Part shown: one piece after another, positions 36,810 through 47,723 of the stretch
Layout: each line of letters opens with the position of its first letter
Numbering within the stretch: the stretch's first letter is position 1
Origin: Eleginops maclovinus
Lineage: Eukaryota; Chordata; Actinopteri; Perciformes; Eleginopidae
Length of the DNA stretch: 64,000 bases
Direction: 5' to 3'
Assembly (NCBI RefSeq): GCF_036324505.1
Contig: NC_086352.1
Span: 33,226,358-33,290,357, forward strand
Notes under the pieces: model-generated
What the model was told of the DNA's origin: nothing
Databases searched by the model: none
Seen by the model: the letters and a program-made list of their open reading frames with translations, nothing else
Translations under genes and position numbers: made by a program

Positions 36810-36916
36810 TGAAAGCCGGAAGAGGATCGCAGTGCAGGGAGTATGCGCAGACTGCACGCGAAGAGTTAAAACTTCGACTTTTACCCAAACTGTATATGTC
36901 CCGGACAGGACTGAAG
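36810..36916 (+). promoter_or_regulatory. Candidate first noncoding exon/promoter of the C19orf12 homologue
   Basis: A GC-richer patch in AT-rich DNA contains GCCGGAAGAGG (ETS-like) and ATGCGCAGACTGC (NRF1-like), and ends with a good donor (CTGAAG/GTAAATG at 36917). The next suitable acceptor is just before the coding exon at 39732. Inferred only. Confidence 0.35.
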
Positions 36917-38199
36917 GTAAATGAAACAATTATAGAACTATTGATAGAAGTTGGTTGTCTTCTATCTTTTTCCTGTGCTTTGAATCCCTAGGTCTTTGGA
37001 GTCTTATTTTATTCGGTTTTAAAATAGAAACCAAACGCGGCTTGTGTGGTACTGGTATTTAAAAAACTGTTCTGATCCTATCTACTGTCATTGTATACGT
37101 AAAAACAACGTTATAGCTTATTGCTCATTGTGCCCATTTATTTAAATAAAATCAGTTTATATGTACCTAATGTATAGCAGTGAACTCGACTAACTAACAA
37201 ACACTTCACTAACAAACCCCAAGCAAACACAATTCCACTCAGAAAGCGGGTTGTTTAAAAGACATAATGAAATAATGAAATAATGATCATTAATACCCAG
37301 CCTGTAAGAGCACGGTCTGCAGTCGGTCATCTTTTTACACATTTTTGCATTTTTGCACCCATACTGTTATAGCAAATGTACTATACCCTACATACATCTA
37401 ATAAAATGTAAGATACTTTTCAATAAAACATTATTTTGGGAGTCAGTTCTAAAAGGCATAGACATATAACGTATACAAATGTATACGTTATTTAAGTGTT
37501 GTGTTTTATGATTTTTAGGCTAATTTGAATTTAAAAGTAAAAGTGAAACCAAATTTATTCTGATGTATCTTTGCTTTGTTCTTGCTTTGTCCCCTTTCCA
37601 GTTCTAGAGATACAGTACTTGTATCTGTGTACTCCCACATCACTCTGAGGGGTTCTATAATGACTTTGATCAATAGCATCTACAGGGATCTAAAATCTGA
37701 CTGCGTTAGCCTAACTGAGAGGGTCTGTCTTTCTTTATCTGAAGGTATATTTTTTATTAAAAGAAGATTTTAAAATCTTGGAGTCGTAATGGCAAGCTTG
37801 ATTCCTTATTAATCCTGATTTACAAACTGGCCAAGTATTTAAAACCCAAAGAGTTGTGTTCAGTCATTTGTTAAATTGCAAATTTGCCACTAGAGTTTGC
37901 ACCTCTGAAGTTCAATGTGAAAATGTGTTTTTGTGGCCATGCTTGGTAAAGGACTTTTTGTAAAAAATATTGATCTTGAAATATTGATCGAAAAATAACA
38001 CAAGTCATTTTAAGTAAATGTAAATAAATGAGAGTTTTATTGCAGGTTGTACTGAAAGTGCTCTTTGTAATTGTTCCTGTGGCTACATTTCATGAACTGA
38101 TTTGCCTGTTTAACCTGATTCAGTTTGTATTCATCGCAGTTCTAGTTATGCTGCTTCATTGCCTGAGGAAATCTCCTTGTGACAATAAGAGAGTCGGTA

Positions 38200-39535
38200 G
38201 AGGAAGTCAAAGTCCACTTTATTGTCAAAGTTTCCAAATTGAAATACCGTTTTTTGGCAGTCCCACAGTGCAAATATAAACAAGAACATATAACATAAGA
38301 GCTTAGAAAAAAAAGGGGGAGTAGCCTAAGGGCCTAGATAAAGGGGTATACAAAAAAAACTAAGTAATATATACATATGTTAGACACAATCAACACAGTT
38401 TGACGGTAGTGCAAGTAGTTCTTTAGTGCAAAAAATACTTTGTGCAAAGTAGATTTTCAGTAGCAGCGGAGAATAGAAAGTGACTGGTGCTGGATGAGGG
38501 ACGGGTGTGTGAGGGAGGGGGATTAATGTCCTGGTACATTCCCATTGAGGCTGTGGGGAAAGGTGGGTGGGACGGAGGGTGGAGAGGTCAGGGGAGAGAT
38601 AGGAAAGAGGGCAGAGGGAGATGAGAGAGGGGGAGAGAGAGGGAGGGGGGAGAGAGAGGGAGGGACGGAGAGAGGGGGAGCGAGAGGAGAGAGGTAGGGA
38701 GAGGAGAGAGGGGGAGCGAGAGGAGAGAGGTAGGGAGAGGAGAGAGAGAGAGAGACAGAGAGGGAGAGAGGGGTAGGGAGGGAGAGAGTGAGAGGAGAGA
38801 AGGAGGGAGGGAGAGAGTTCAGCATCCTGACTGCCTGGTGGGAGAAGCTGTTCCTCAGCCTGGTGGAGCTCGAGCGGAGGCTGAAGAGGTTGTTGGATGG
38901 GTGGGTGGGGTCCCCTGGGTGGGTGGGGTCCCCCACAATGCCGAGTGCTTTGCGGGTGAGTCGGGTGCTGTAGATGTCCTGTAGTGTAGGGAGTGAGACC
39001 CCGATGATCCTCTGGGCAGAGTTCACGATGCGCTGCAGGCTCTTGCGGTTGGAGGCGGTGCAGCTTCCAAACCACAGCGTGATGCAGCTGCTGAGGATGC
39101 TCTCAGTGGCGCCTCGGTAGAATGAGAGCATGACGGGGGGGGGCTCCTGCTCGCTTGAGCTTCCTGATGAAGTAGAGGCGTTGCTGGGCCTTCTTTGCCA
39201 GTGCAGTGGTGTTGTTGTTCCAGGTGAGGTCGTCTGTGATGGTCACACCCAGGAATTTGGTGCTGCTCACCTGCTCCACAGCAGCACCATTGATGGTCAG
39301 AGGGAGGGGGGGTTGGGAGTGGGTTCTCCTGAAGTCAACAACAGTCTCCTTTGTTTTCCCCACATTGAGGAAGAGATTGTTATCTTGGCAACAACGGGCC
39401 AGCTGGTTCACTTCCTTCCTGTAGTTAGTGTCATCGTTGTGGCTGATGAGACCCACCAAAGAAGCTATAATATTAAAATATCTGCTCGACGCTACACGTT
39501 TTTTCCTAGTTTTCAAACGTGATTTGACCAACTAC
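38200..39535 (-). mobile_element. L2-like LINE, 5'-truncated, 3' half of reverse transcriptase
   Basis: Minus-strand frame 39531-39150 reads LFLNVGKTKETVVDFRRTHS ... STKFLGVTITDDLTWNNNTT ... AQQRLYFIRKLKRAG. Frame 39131-38810 continues ATESILSSCITLWFGSCTAS ... LQRIVNSAQRIIGVSLPTLQ. The two are separated by an indel beside a nine-G run (39135-39143). The order is that of the palm/thumb and C-terminus of fish L2-type LINEs. The 3' end near 38200 has TTGACAATAAAG. It lies in the 5' intron of the C19orf12 homologue and is inactive. Confidence 0.85.
38560..38815. repeat. GA-rich low-complexity tract with a 36-bp duplication
   Basis: Purine-rich GAGAGGG-type sequence downstream of the LINE reverse transcriptase, with the unit GGGGGAGCGAGAGGAGAGAG... 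of about 36 bp repeated at about 38673 and 38709. Frames across it are Ser/Pro/Leu-rich artefacts. Confidence 0.8.
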
Positions 39536-39731
39536 ATTAGGTTAGGCAAATGCTGGATCCGAAACACGTTTAATCTCTGAGAATACTCCAAATAAATAAT
39601 GTGCTTCAATTGAAGGGAAAAGGTTTGTCTACCTCTAATGAAGGCTTGAAGGTGTTCCTGCTGTTTCAGTGAAGATACCTAAGAATTGTTGACTGTCCTC
39701 TCTGCTCTCAGGTCAGTGTCTCAGCGCAGGG

Positions 39732-41415
39732 ATGGCTCCACGGATAGATGATGTCATGCGTCTGTGCTGTGAAATATCCGCTCACGATCAGATCAAGGTG
39801 GCAGTGAAAAACTCCACCAAAGGAGCGCTGGCGGCAGGAGGAATGGCGTTTGTAGGCGGGATGCTTGGTGGACCTCCAGGGATCGCTGTTGGTAAGAATA
39901 AAAAAAGTGAACCCTAATACTGACCATAATTACAGTCTGTGAAACTGACCCGTGTCTGATGTGAAGAGTACATCGGCCTGATCAAATGTAGCCCATCCTG
40001 CCAGGGGGTTTCAAGATTGTGAGGTGGGGTTTCCATACATGGATGGGGTTTAGAAAGGGGTCTACTCGACATAGGCCCGTGGTCCCCAACTGTCAGGGCC
40101 CCCCAAGGCCCCCATCTACAGAATGTCACTCAAAGTTGCGTAAAAACAATAGACTATAGCCCACAGCCCACAAGTGACAAAACGAGACTAAAAGAAACTA
40201 CATCAACAATAAAGAGCTGCAACGAGAATGTCACTGACGAAGAAAAGAAGCAAAACATCCAAACAGAAAAACTAACTGAAGCACAAAATGACTACAGCAA
40301 AACACAAATTGAACACGAAAATACCAAAAAAGCACACAGAACAACTACATAGTGAAATACAAGTGCTATAAAGAGACACACAATGACCACAAAGAGAAAC
40401 AAAAGCACTGCAGAGACACTTAATGACTACAAGAGACTAAATTACAATAAAAAGTCACAAATGTAAAATAAAGATATACAAAACAACCACTAAGAGACAT
40501 ACAAGACACAATATGACCACAAAGTGGTACAAAAGTACTACCAGGAGACACAAAACAACTAGTTAGTGACATGCGCTTACTACGAAGAGACACCAAAAAT
40601 GTGGGAGACACAAAATGACTACAAAAAACAGTTACTCAAAGACACAAAATAACTAGACACAAACTTACAACAAGGGGACACGTAAGGACAGAGAGAAGGA
40701 AAATAACTACAAAGAGACACAAAACCACTTTAGAGACACAAAATGAAATAACTGTAAATAGACTCAACATGACTAAAGACACAAAACAGTTACAAAGAGA
40801 CAAACAGGGACTACAAAGAGACACAAACTTACTGCAGAGACAAACAGGGACTACAAAGAGACACAAACTTACTGCAGAGACAAACAGGGACTACAAAGAG
40901 ACACAAACTTACTGCAGAGACAAACAGGGACTACAAAGAGACACAAACTTACTGCAGAGACAAACAGGGACTACAAAGAGACACAAAACCACTCAAAAGC
41001 GACAGAAAATGACTTTAAAAAGACAAATAATGCTTAATGCTTACTTCTCTGTTGTCTTAAAGCTGTTGTACGTCACACTCCATGAATACATCCTGCCTCC
41101 AGCTATTGATGGGTCTTAAGATAAGATCATCCTTTATTGTGTGTGGCAGGTGGTGCAGTGGGGGGTCTGCTGGGCAGCTGGCTGACCAGCGGTCAGTTCC
41201 GGCCCCTGCCTCAGATCCTGATGGAGTTGCCCGCCGCCCAGAGACAGAAGCTCTACGATGATATTGTGTCCGTCCTGGACAACATGGACTGGATGGACGC
41301 GGCCCAGCTCGTTTCCTTGGTGATGGGCAACGTCACTCTGCAGCAGCAGGTCACCGCGGCGCTGCTGAGCTATGTCACTAAGGAACTCAGAGCGGAGGTG
41401 CGCTATAAGGACTGA
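39732..41415 (+). CDS. c19orf12: C19orf12 homologue (mitochondrial/ER membrane protein)
   Basis: Two coding exons: 39732-39891 and 41150-41415; 141 residues. The gene behind the human neurodegeneration disorder MPAN; the product is a small membrane protein at mitochondria, ER and their contacts, of unsettled biochemical role. Seen: a glycine-zipper hairpin about 31-66 containing GMAFVGGMLGGPPGIAVGG and GGLLGSWLTSGQF, then the conserved PQILMELP, DAAQLVSLVMGN, and C-terminal YVTKELRAEV. The start is at ATG 39732; the human long isoform adds about 11 residues not seen here. The intron (39892-41149) holds a 40-bp minisatellite. AATAAA for polyadenylation is at 41826-41831. Identification is strong because the glycine-zipper and the C-terminal block both match. 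Confidence 0.95.
40150..41035. repeat. Minisatellite, degenerate ACAAAGAGACACAAA pattern with perfect 40-bp core
   Basis: Between about 40795 and 40988 a 40-bp unit (built from CAAACAGGGACTACAAAGAG plus ACACAAACTTACTGCAGAGA) is repeated 4.8 times without change. The flanks are older, diverged copies of the same AGAGACACAAAATGACTAC theme. It occupies most of the C19orf12 intron. Because 40 is not a multiple of 3, all three frames rotate through one another, giving a spurious 116-codon frame. Confidence 0.93.
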
Positions 41416-41825
41416 GTCCCGCTACAGCTGGACTCTCAGGACGGCCACCAGAGACAGTTTCATCTGTTTGTACTTCGCTGACACGTTTGAATCCTGGATG
41501 TTCTCTTTCGTGACCGTGCCAAATGAAACACTTACCTTTTGTTATCTTTGGAGTGATATCTTTACTAGCTCATGTAAAGTTCTGAGTACTTCATCTTCTG
41601 CTGCCTAACAGGAACACACCATTGTTCAGTCACCATGGAAACCTTATAATGGACATTTAGTGACATTAGCACAAATAATGTATGTGTACGACACAGTCGA
41701 GTCTTTTTAAACTCTTAAAAGTGTGTCTGAAGAGTCATATACTCAGGAATTAAATGAAGTGCATTTTCTTTATTCCCACTCTCTGTATCAGGGTGTTATT
41801 AATGTACCTTGGCTCAGGAATTTCA

Positions 41826-41831
41826 AATAAA
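41826..41831 (+). promoter_or_regulatory. Polyadenylation signal AATAAA, C19orf12 homologue
   Basis: First AATAAA on the plus strand after the stop codon, 411 bp downstream, in AT-rich 3' UTR-like sequence. Confidence 0.5.
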
Positions 41832-42539
41832 ATACACTTTGAAGCTTTTGGCTGTTTATTTGCATACTTAAAGTTTTCAGAAAGTGAGCAAACATTTGAA
41901 AAACGTCTCTGCATAAGAACTGCAACAATGAGGAAATACCAGACGCTATTTAAGTACAGTCCCTTTAAAGGTGACACATTATAACAGGATGCCAAATGAA
42001 ACCAATTGTTACCGCTCGGTTAAATGTTAGCATTCGTTAATGTTAGTACACAAATTAAAACTAAAATGTATAGGTCTAGTGTTTTTAGATGATTTCCTGT
42101 GGTAATGTTAGATATTACTTGCACTGCATGAAGAGGAAAAAAACCTGACATCTTGTTTAATATTTGCATTGCAAAATGACTCTGACTCATCGAGGAGCCA
42201 AACAAGGAAAGTCCAGTCCTGTATTCAGATACTCATCTCTATGTCATTATGAATGATGATGGTAAGGTCAGGGCCCCCATTCTGTCAGTTCACACTCCCT
42301 AAACCGTTGCTGCTTGCAACTAAAATAATTCACAAATATAAATCCAAGTTACAAAAGTATAAAAGAGGCGCTGTCATGTTTTGGCAGGTTTCCCTTTCCT
42401 GTGGTGTTTTATATAGGTGTTTGGTCTGCTAAGTCTAAAATCCCTGTATTCCCTCCAGAGGGAGTTTCTCTCCACCCTGCCTGAAACGCCTCCATTGGAC
42501 TCCTTTGTTTACTTCCTGAAAATAGTGACATCACTGTAT

Positions 42540-42815
42540 AACACTAGGGCTCTAACACATTGTACGTGATAGGCTAATGGGCGGAACATCTTTAAGTGGT
42601 TGAGCAATCACAACAGAGCCGGCCAGCTAACCAATCAGAGCAGACTGGGCTCTGGTTTCAGACAGAGGGTGAAAAGAGGTGCTGCAGCACAGGCAGTATG
42701 AGAAAAGTAAAGAGCTTTTTGAAAATTAAGGCATGGAGACATGTCCCAGTAGAGGCAAGCAATACTAATATGAAGATGAAAATAAGCCGAATATGTCCTC
42801 TTTAATATTTCAACG
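42540..42815. repeat. Dispersed repeat, copy A
   Basis: It shares a long match with 48940-49090, including ACCAATCAGAGCAGACTGGG and GACAGAGGGTGAAAAGAG, preceded by TACGTGATAGG. It ends with GTCCTCTTTAAT, resembling the ends of the TTAA elements below. No coding capacity. Confidence 0.7.
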
Positions 42816-43179
42816 TGTTACTATTAACACAAACTATAAAATTGTGACAGAAATATCCATGATGGTGAGGTGACAACGTTCTGTCTCTTTCCCCGTCAGC
42901 GCTTCTCTAAAACACAGGTGAGGGATGGGGAGTGAAACCGCTGCAGCTGTCTTTGAATCTTCCAAAGAAACATCTGTCTACCTGCTCAGGTCAGCAGTGA
43001 AGTTTACATTAGAGTCTGCAGTATAGTATTAAACTAATAATAAATGTAATTGTGAGTCACGTTATCTTGAATATATAGTGGACACCACTTATAGTGATGA
43101 TGCAGATAATTATAAGCATTTTCCCTTTATTTATAATCATGCACATTACTTTTTCAAAATCTTTTTGACAGTTTTTGTT

Positions 43180-43440
43180 TTCATTATATGACTATGTCAA
43201 TCAAAGTTTATTTATATACCCCAATATCACAAAGTTTACATTTGTCTCAGTGGACTTTACAGAATAGGAATACGACACGTCCTTGGACCCTCACATCGTA
43301 CAAGGAAAAACTTCCTATAGAACCCCAGAGTTACGGGGGGGAAATGGCAGAAACCTCGGGAAGAGCAACCGAGGAGCGATCCCTCTCCCAGGACAGACAG
43401 AAGTGCAATAGATGTCGTGTTTAAATTAAAGAGATAATAC
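43180..43440. repeat. Dispersed teleost repeat (TCAATCAAAGTTTATTTATA type)
   Basis: It begins TCAATCAAAGTTTATTTATA, runs through CAATATCACAAAGTTTACAT and TTGTCTCAGTGGACTTTACA, and has ACAAGGAAAAACTTCC. This is a sequence pattern repeated across acanthopterygian genomes. A 78-codon frame in it is not a gene. Confidence 0.5.
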
Positions 43441-43780
43441 ATTTGCTACATAGGTAGTCCAAAATGCTGGAGAATGTATGTGTATAACTAAGAAGACGAT
43501 GGGTCCAGGTGGATGTCAGCATTCCTATGGCAGCCATCAAAGAAGTAGTAAGGTGGGCATCAGGACCACAGCAACAGGAACGGCCAGACTCTGGATCAAG
43601 GGCTCAGGACCACAGCCTCAGTCACAGCCCTGAGGATCTCGGCATAGACAGACACCAAAAATACATTTTGGGGAAGGTGGGTTATTTGGAACATGAGGGT
43701 AGACAGGTACAGAGAGAGGGAAGAAAGAAGTAAGGTGTCCCCGGACAATCTAAGCCTATATAGCTGAAATCTATCAATCA

Positions 43781-44870
43781 AAGTTTTTCAATCAATTTGT
43801 GTTCAAAGTGCAGAATCATCATGAAGCATGGTCCCAATACACTTTACAGTTAATACAGAACATACAGCAATCAATCAATTTACAAGTATAACAATTAAAA
43901 GAGAAACAACCACATTAAAAACATCAATGTTAAATAAAAGGTGATAAGCCAGGCTGAATTTTAGGGAAGGCAGTAATGTAATGAATAAAGGTAGGTTTTC
44001 AGTCTTGATTTAAAGATCTCAACTGACCGTGCTTCTTTAACGTTTAATGGAAGGCTCTTCCAGAGATAAGGGGCACGGTAGGCAATGCTCTGAAGCCAAC
44101 TGATTCTTAGTTAACTGGTGGAATGACCAGGAGACCAGCATTGAGAGAGCGAAGAGGGCGTGCCGGTCTATACAGTGTAATCAGCTCAGATAAGTAAGGG
44201 GTGCAAGTCCATGCAAGGCCTTATAAGTTAAGAGAAGAACTTTAAAATGAGCTTTAGGGAGCCAGTGAAGAGAGGCCAGAATAGGTGTTATATGGTCAAA
44301 TGTTCTGGTTTTTGTCAAGATTCTGGCCGCAGAATTCTGAGCAAGCTGCAGACTTCTAGTAGAACAGCGAGGAAGACCAGAGAAAAGGACATTACAATAA
44401 TCAAGTCTGGAAGATACAAACGCATGGACTAAGGTTTCAGCATCACGCAGTGATAAAATAGGTCGAATTTTGGCAATATTACTTAAGATGGAAAAATGCT
44501 GTCCTGGTAATAGCCTTGATATGAGACCGGAATGTCGGACGGGAATCAAAAATCACTCCAAGGTTTTTGACAGTCGAGCTTTCAGAGATAACACAGTCAT
44601 CAATATTGACACTCAGGTTCTCAAACTGATGCTCATATTTTGCAGGTCTAACAACTTATAACTCTGATTTATCAGAATTTAACAGCAAAAAGTTCATATC
44701 CATCCAATTTGTTATTTCTGATCGACATGCCTCTAAATTTAAGAGCTGGGAAAGGTCATTTGGCTTTACAGGTACATATAGCTGTGTATCGTCAGCATAG
44801 CAATGAAAATGAATACCAAAAATGAATACCATATTTGGAAATATAGACATAGAGGAAGCTTTGCTTTTTA
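43781..44870 (-). mobile_element. Non-LTR retrotransposon fragment (second LINE family), C-terminal RT
   Basis: The minus strand encodes HCYADDTQLYVPVKPNDLSQ (catalytic YADD near 44800), then, after a decayed stretch, SSRLDYCNVLFSGLPRCSTR, RTFDHITPILASLHWLPKAH and VLLLTYKALHGLAPLTYLS. This order is typical of fish LINEs with a YADD reverse transcriptase. It differs in sequence from the element at 38.2-39.5 kb. Frameshifted and 5'-truncated. Confidence 0.85.
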
Positions 44871-44879
44871 CGGATTCTT

Positions 44880-47723
44880 TTAAACAACTTTCAGTTTACT
44901 TTGCAAATTAAGAAACTGTACTGTGAAACGGATTACTTCATTAAAAATGAGGAAAAATATTGAAACTGCATTAATACGAATGATTCTGTCCCAAGACTTC
45001 CATATAAACCGAGTCATAAAAGTTTCCACTGTACTGTGTAATAATACTGTTAATTTAACAAACAAGCAATGTATGTTTGAATGTGTTTACAAAGGCATAC
45101 TTCTTTATTCATAAAAACACTTATTTGATGTTGAAATGACATTACATTTAAATAGAAACAAGATATCCAACCTTTTCTTCTTCTCAAGTGCAGAGACTAA
45201 ACACACCCCAGAAGGCACAGAACACATCAGCATTGAGACAACTTGATCGACTAATAGTAAACACAGTGTGCTAGATAAAGTACCAAGGACCCAAAGTGTT
45301 AATGCACTGTTCAGGATCATGTCTACAGTACAGTTCAGCATCACATCTTACTGCACCTGAACAGCACTGTACCTCAGGGTGCAGGAAGCATCGAGTTTGA
45401 GAGTTGAGTAAAGACAGGCCTAAACTGTAAATGTTATCGTTTCCTTAATCAGAGAGAGAAAATCCAGTAACTAGGTAAAATTGGACTTGATTAAAACAAC
45501 ATCTGTGGGAAAATAAAGGTTTTAAAGTGGCTTTGAACAAGCTTATTTTAAAGAGGGTATGATGCTATTACAGAAAACTACACATTTCTCTGGGTTGGCT
45601 TGGGCTCAAATAACGTAAAAACACAAACCAACAAAATGCATAATACGTCTAATATGACATTTTAATGCCATACTGATACTTTATATACGTTTAAGCACTA
45701 CATAAAAAGATATATGACCTTATAAAGAGTACAACAATGGCAAATAGGTTAGCTAACAGAAGCGTAATTTCACATTGAAGTGGTGTTTCCGGCCAGCAAG
45801 CTAATAAAAGTTCAAAATGTAGTTAGTTCCTCCAACATTACACATGCTGACCTTTCCATGCTACTGTACCCAAAGCAGGGTAGGAAGAACACCAGCGGTT
45901 CTGGTCCACTTGTGTACAGCTTTACCCTGTTTTAAATCCCTTTGTTTTCTAGAAAGATGCTGCAGAAGGCACAGCGTGACCATCACCGTGTGAAACATTA
46001 TTTTGGGCCATGTGCTCGCAGCCGTTGTCAAAACATGACAATTTCTCAGGTCCAGAGGAAGGCGTCCTTACAGCAAAACTGTCACTGATATTTTCCGACA
46101 TTCTGTTTAGTAATTCTCATCAATATATATGAACCATGAACGTACCTTTATTCCCTTTCTTGCTCATAGGATTAAAGTCACTCTTATATCGGTCTGTCAG
46201 ATATAAAACTACAGCCAGGAGAAAGTTAGCTTAGCGTTCAGCTAGCCTAGCTCAGTGCAACGGTAGCAAAACATGTTAAATGTCCTTTTTGTTAATGGAT
46301 ACAAACAGCAGTGTAAAATGTACACCGTTTTTTGTGGGGTCAATTGTAAATGTTTTGTGATTGCTTTGTTTAATTTGTACACTGCTTTAGAAATGGGAAG
46401 AAGATGTTTTTCACATTTAGAAAGAGCCGGTCTTTGAAGCAAAGCATCAGATATGCCGTCAAGGATTATAAAAGTATATTTAATAAAACAGAAAATACAC
46501 TGTTGAAATATAGAACAACGACTAGTTGGGCAGTGAACAAATGCATTTAGGTGAGAGTAGTAGTGTGATAGTGTGGCAGTGAACTGTGTGGCATGGTTAC
46601 ATGTATGTATATTTATGTATCATTACTCCGTATTTAAAAGCTTGTTCTGTTGTTGACAGAATAAGAAACTGGCACAGCTGTGTGGAGTTAAGTAGATACC
46701 AATATTAGACATTGAATTTCATAACTATCAAAAATGGATCAATTTCCTAGTTGTTTTTTTTGCCATTCTAATCAACCACCTAAAATTCTGTGTAAACTTA
46801 TCAGCACAAACAAGCTAAACTATTCCCACCACGGGAAAGAAAAGGCTATTTTTTACTTTCCAAAAAGTATCACAATATAAAGCTTTGTTTTTCCTCCTGA
46901 GGTGACAGTAAGTGAAATGTTCTCGTTTAAATCCATCTGATGTACTCCTGTGCTCTAACCGTTTTATCCAGCGAGTGCAAAGTGTGGGAGAGGAGGAGGA
47001 AAGCCTCTGTGCAGCGTGTTTGAAGACAACTCTGATCAGAACTGGATTTAAAGTTCTGATCATTTGTAAAGAATGCATTTGAACAAATACTAATTATGTG
47101 TTATTAGTATGTAGCACTGTTTAAAGTCCTGCTGTCATCATACATTTTATAATGACTTATACCTATATTTTGTGTTGTTTCAAGGAGTGTAGTGAATTAT
47201 AAATCTCATAGCTGTTGCACATTATAACATGATTAAAAAGGGCTCCGAGAGCTCATTGGTTGCTCCAAGTTACAATTCATCTTAGGTTTAGTGTGTTGTT
47301 TTTGCATAGATTTAATTACTTTGTAACTTCACTCAAAGCAAACAACAAGCAATTAGAGTACCTTATAATTATGAATATTAATGAGGGCTTCAAATTATAA
47401 TTATACAGTCCTATAAGAGGATAATTGAGCTTTATAGACTGGATTGTCAAATAACTCGAATTATGGGTCCTAGTAAACTCTTCACAATGTCTGACTAAGA
47501 AAGGCAGTGAGCAGCAAACACACACACATTCAGGACAGGGGTGCTCAGTGTGAGTACACACACACAAAGTACAAGGCAGGTTTAAAGCAGTGACGCATTA
47601 GTAAAGCTACGTGTGGAAAATACATTTCACTTCATTTACATGTGGAGTAGGGAAAATAAAAAAGAGAATTTACACTGTACAATACATCAGTTGCTAACTA
47701 AAGTGAGAGAGAAGGTGAGGAGG
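44880..47723. other. No gene recognised; possible long AP-2 alpha 3' UTR
   Basis: AT-rich sequence without conserved frames. If the AP-2 alpha transcript is long, part of this is its 3' UTR; a minus-strand AATAAA lies at 45103-45108. No terminal repeats or RNA genes were seen. Confidence 0.4.

Noticed and set aside
40769..41119. 116-codon repetitive frame, or a CRISPR-like array
   Set aside because: The 40-bp repeats are directly contiguous with no unique spacers, and the host is an animal; it is a minisatellite.
43188..43733. Short plus-strand frames around 43.2-43.7 kb
   Set aside because: They lie in a dispersed teleost repeat and have no recognised product.
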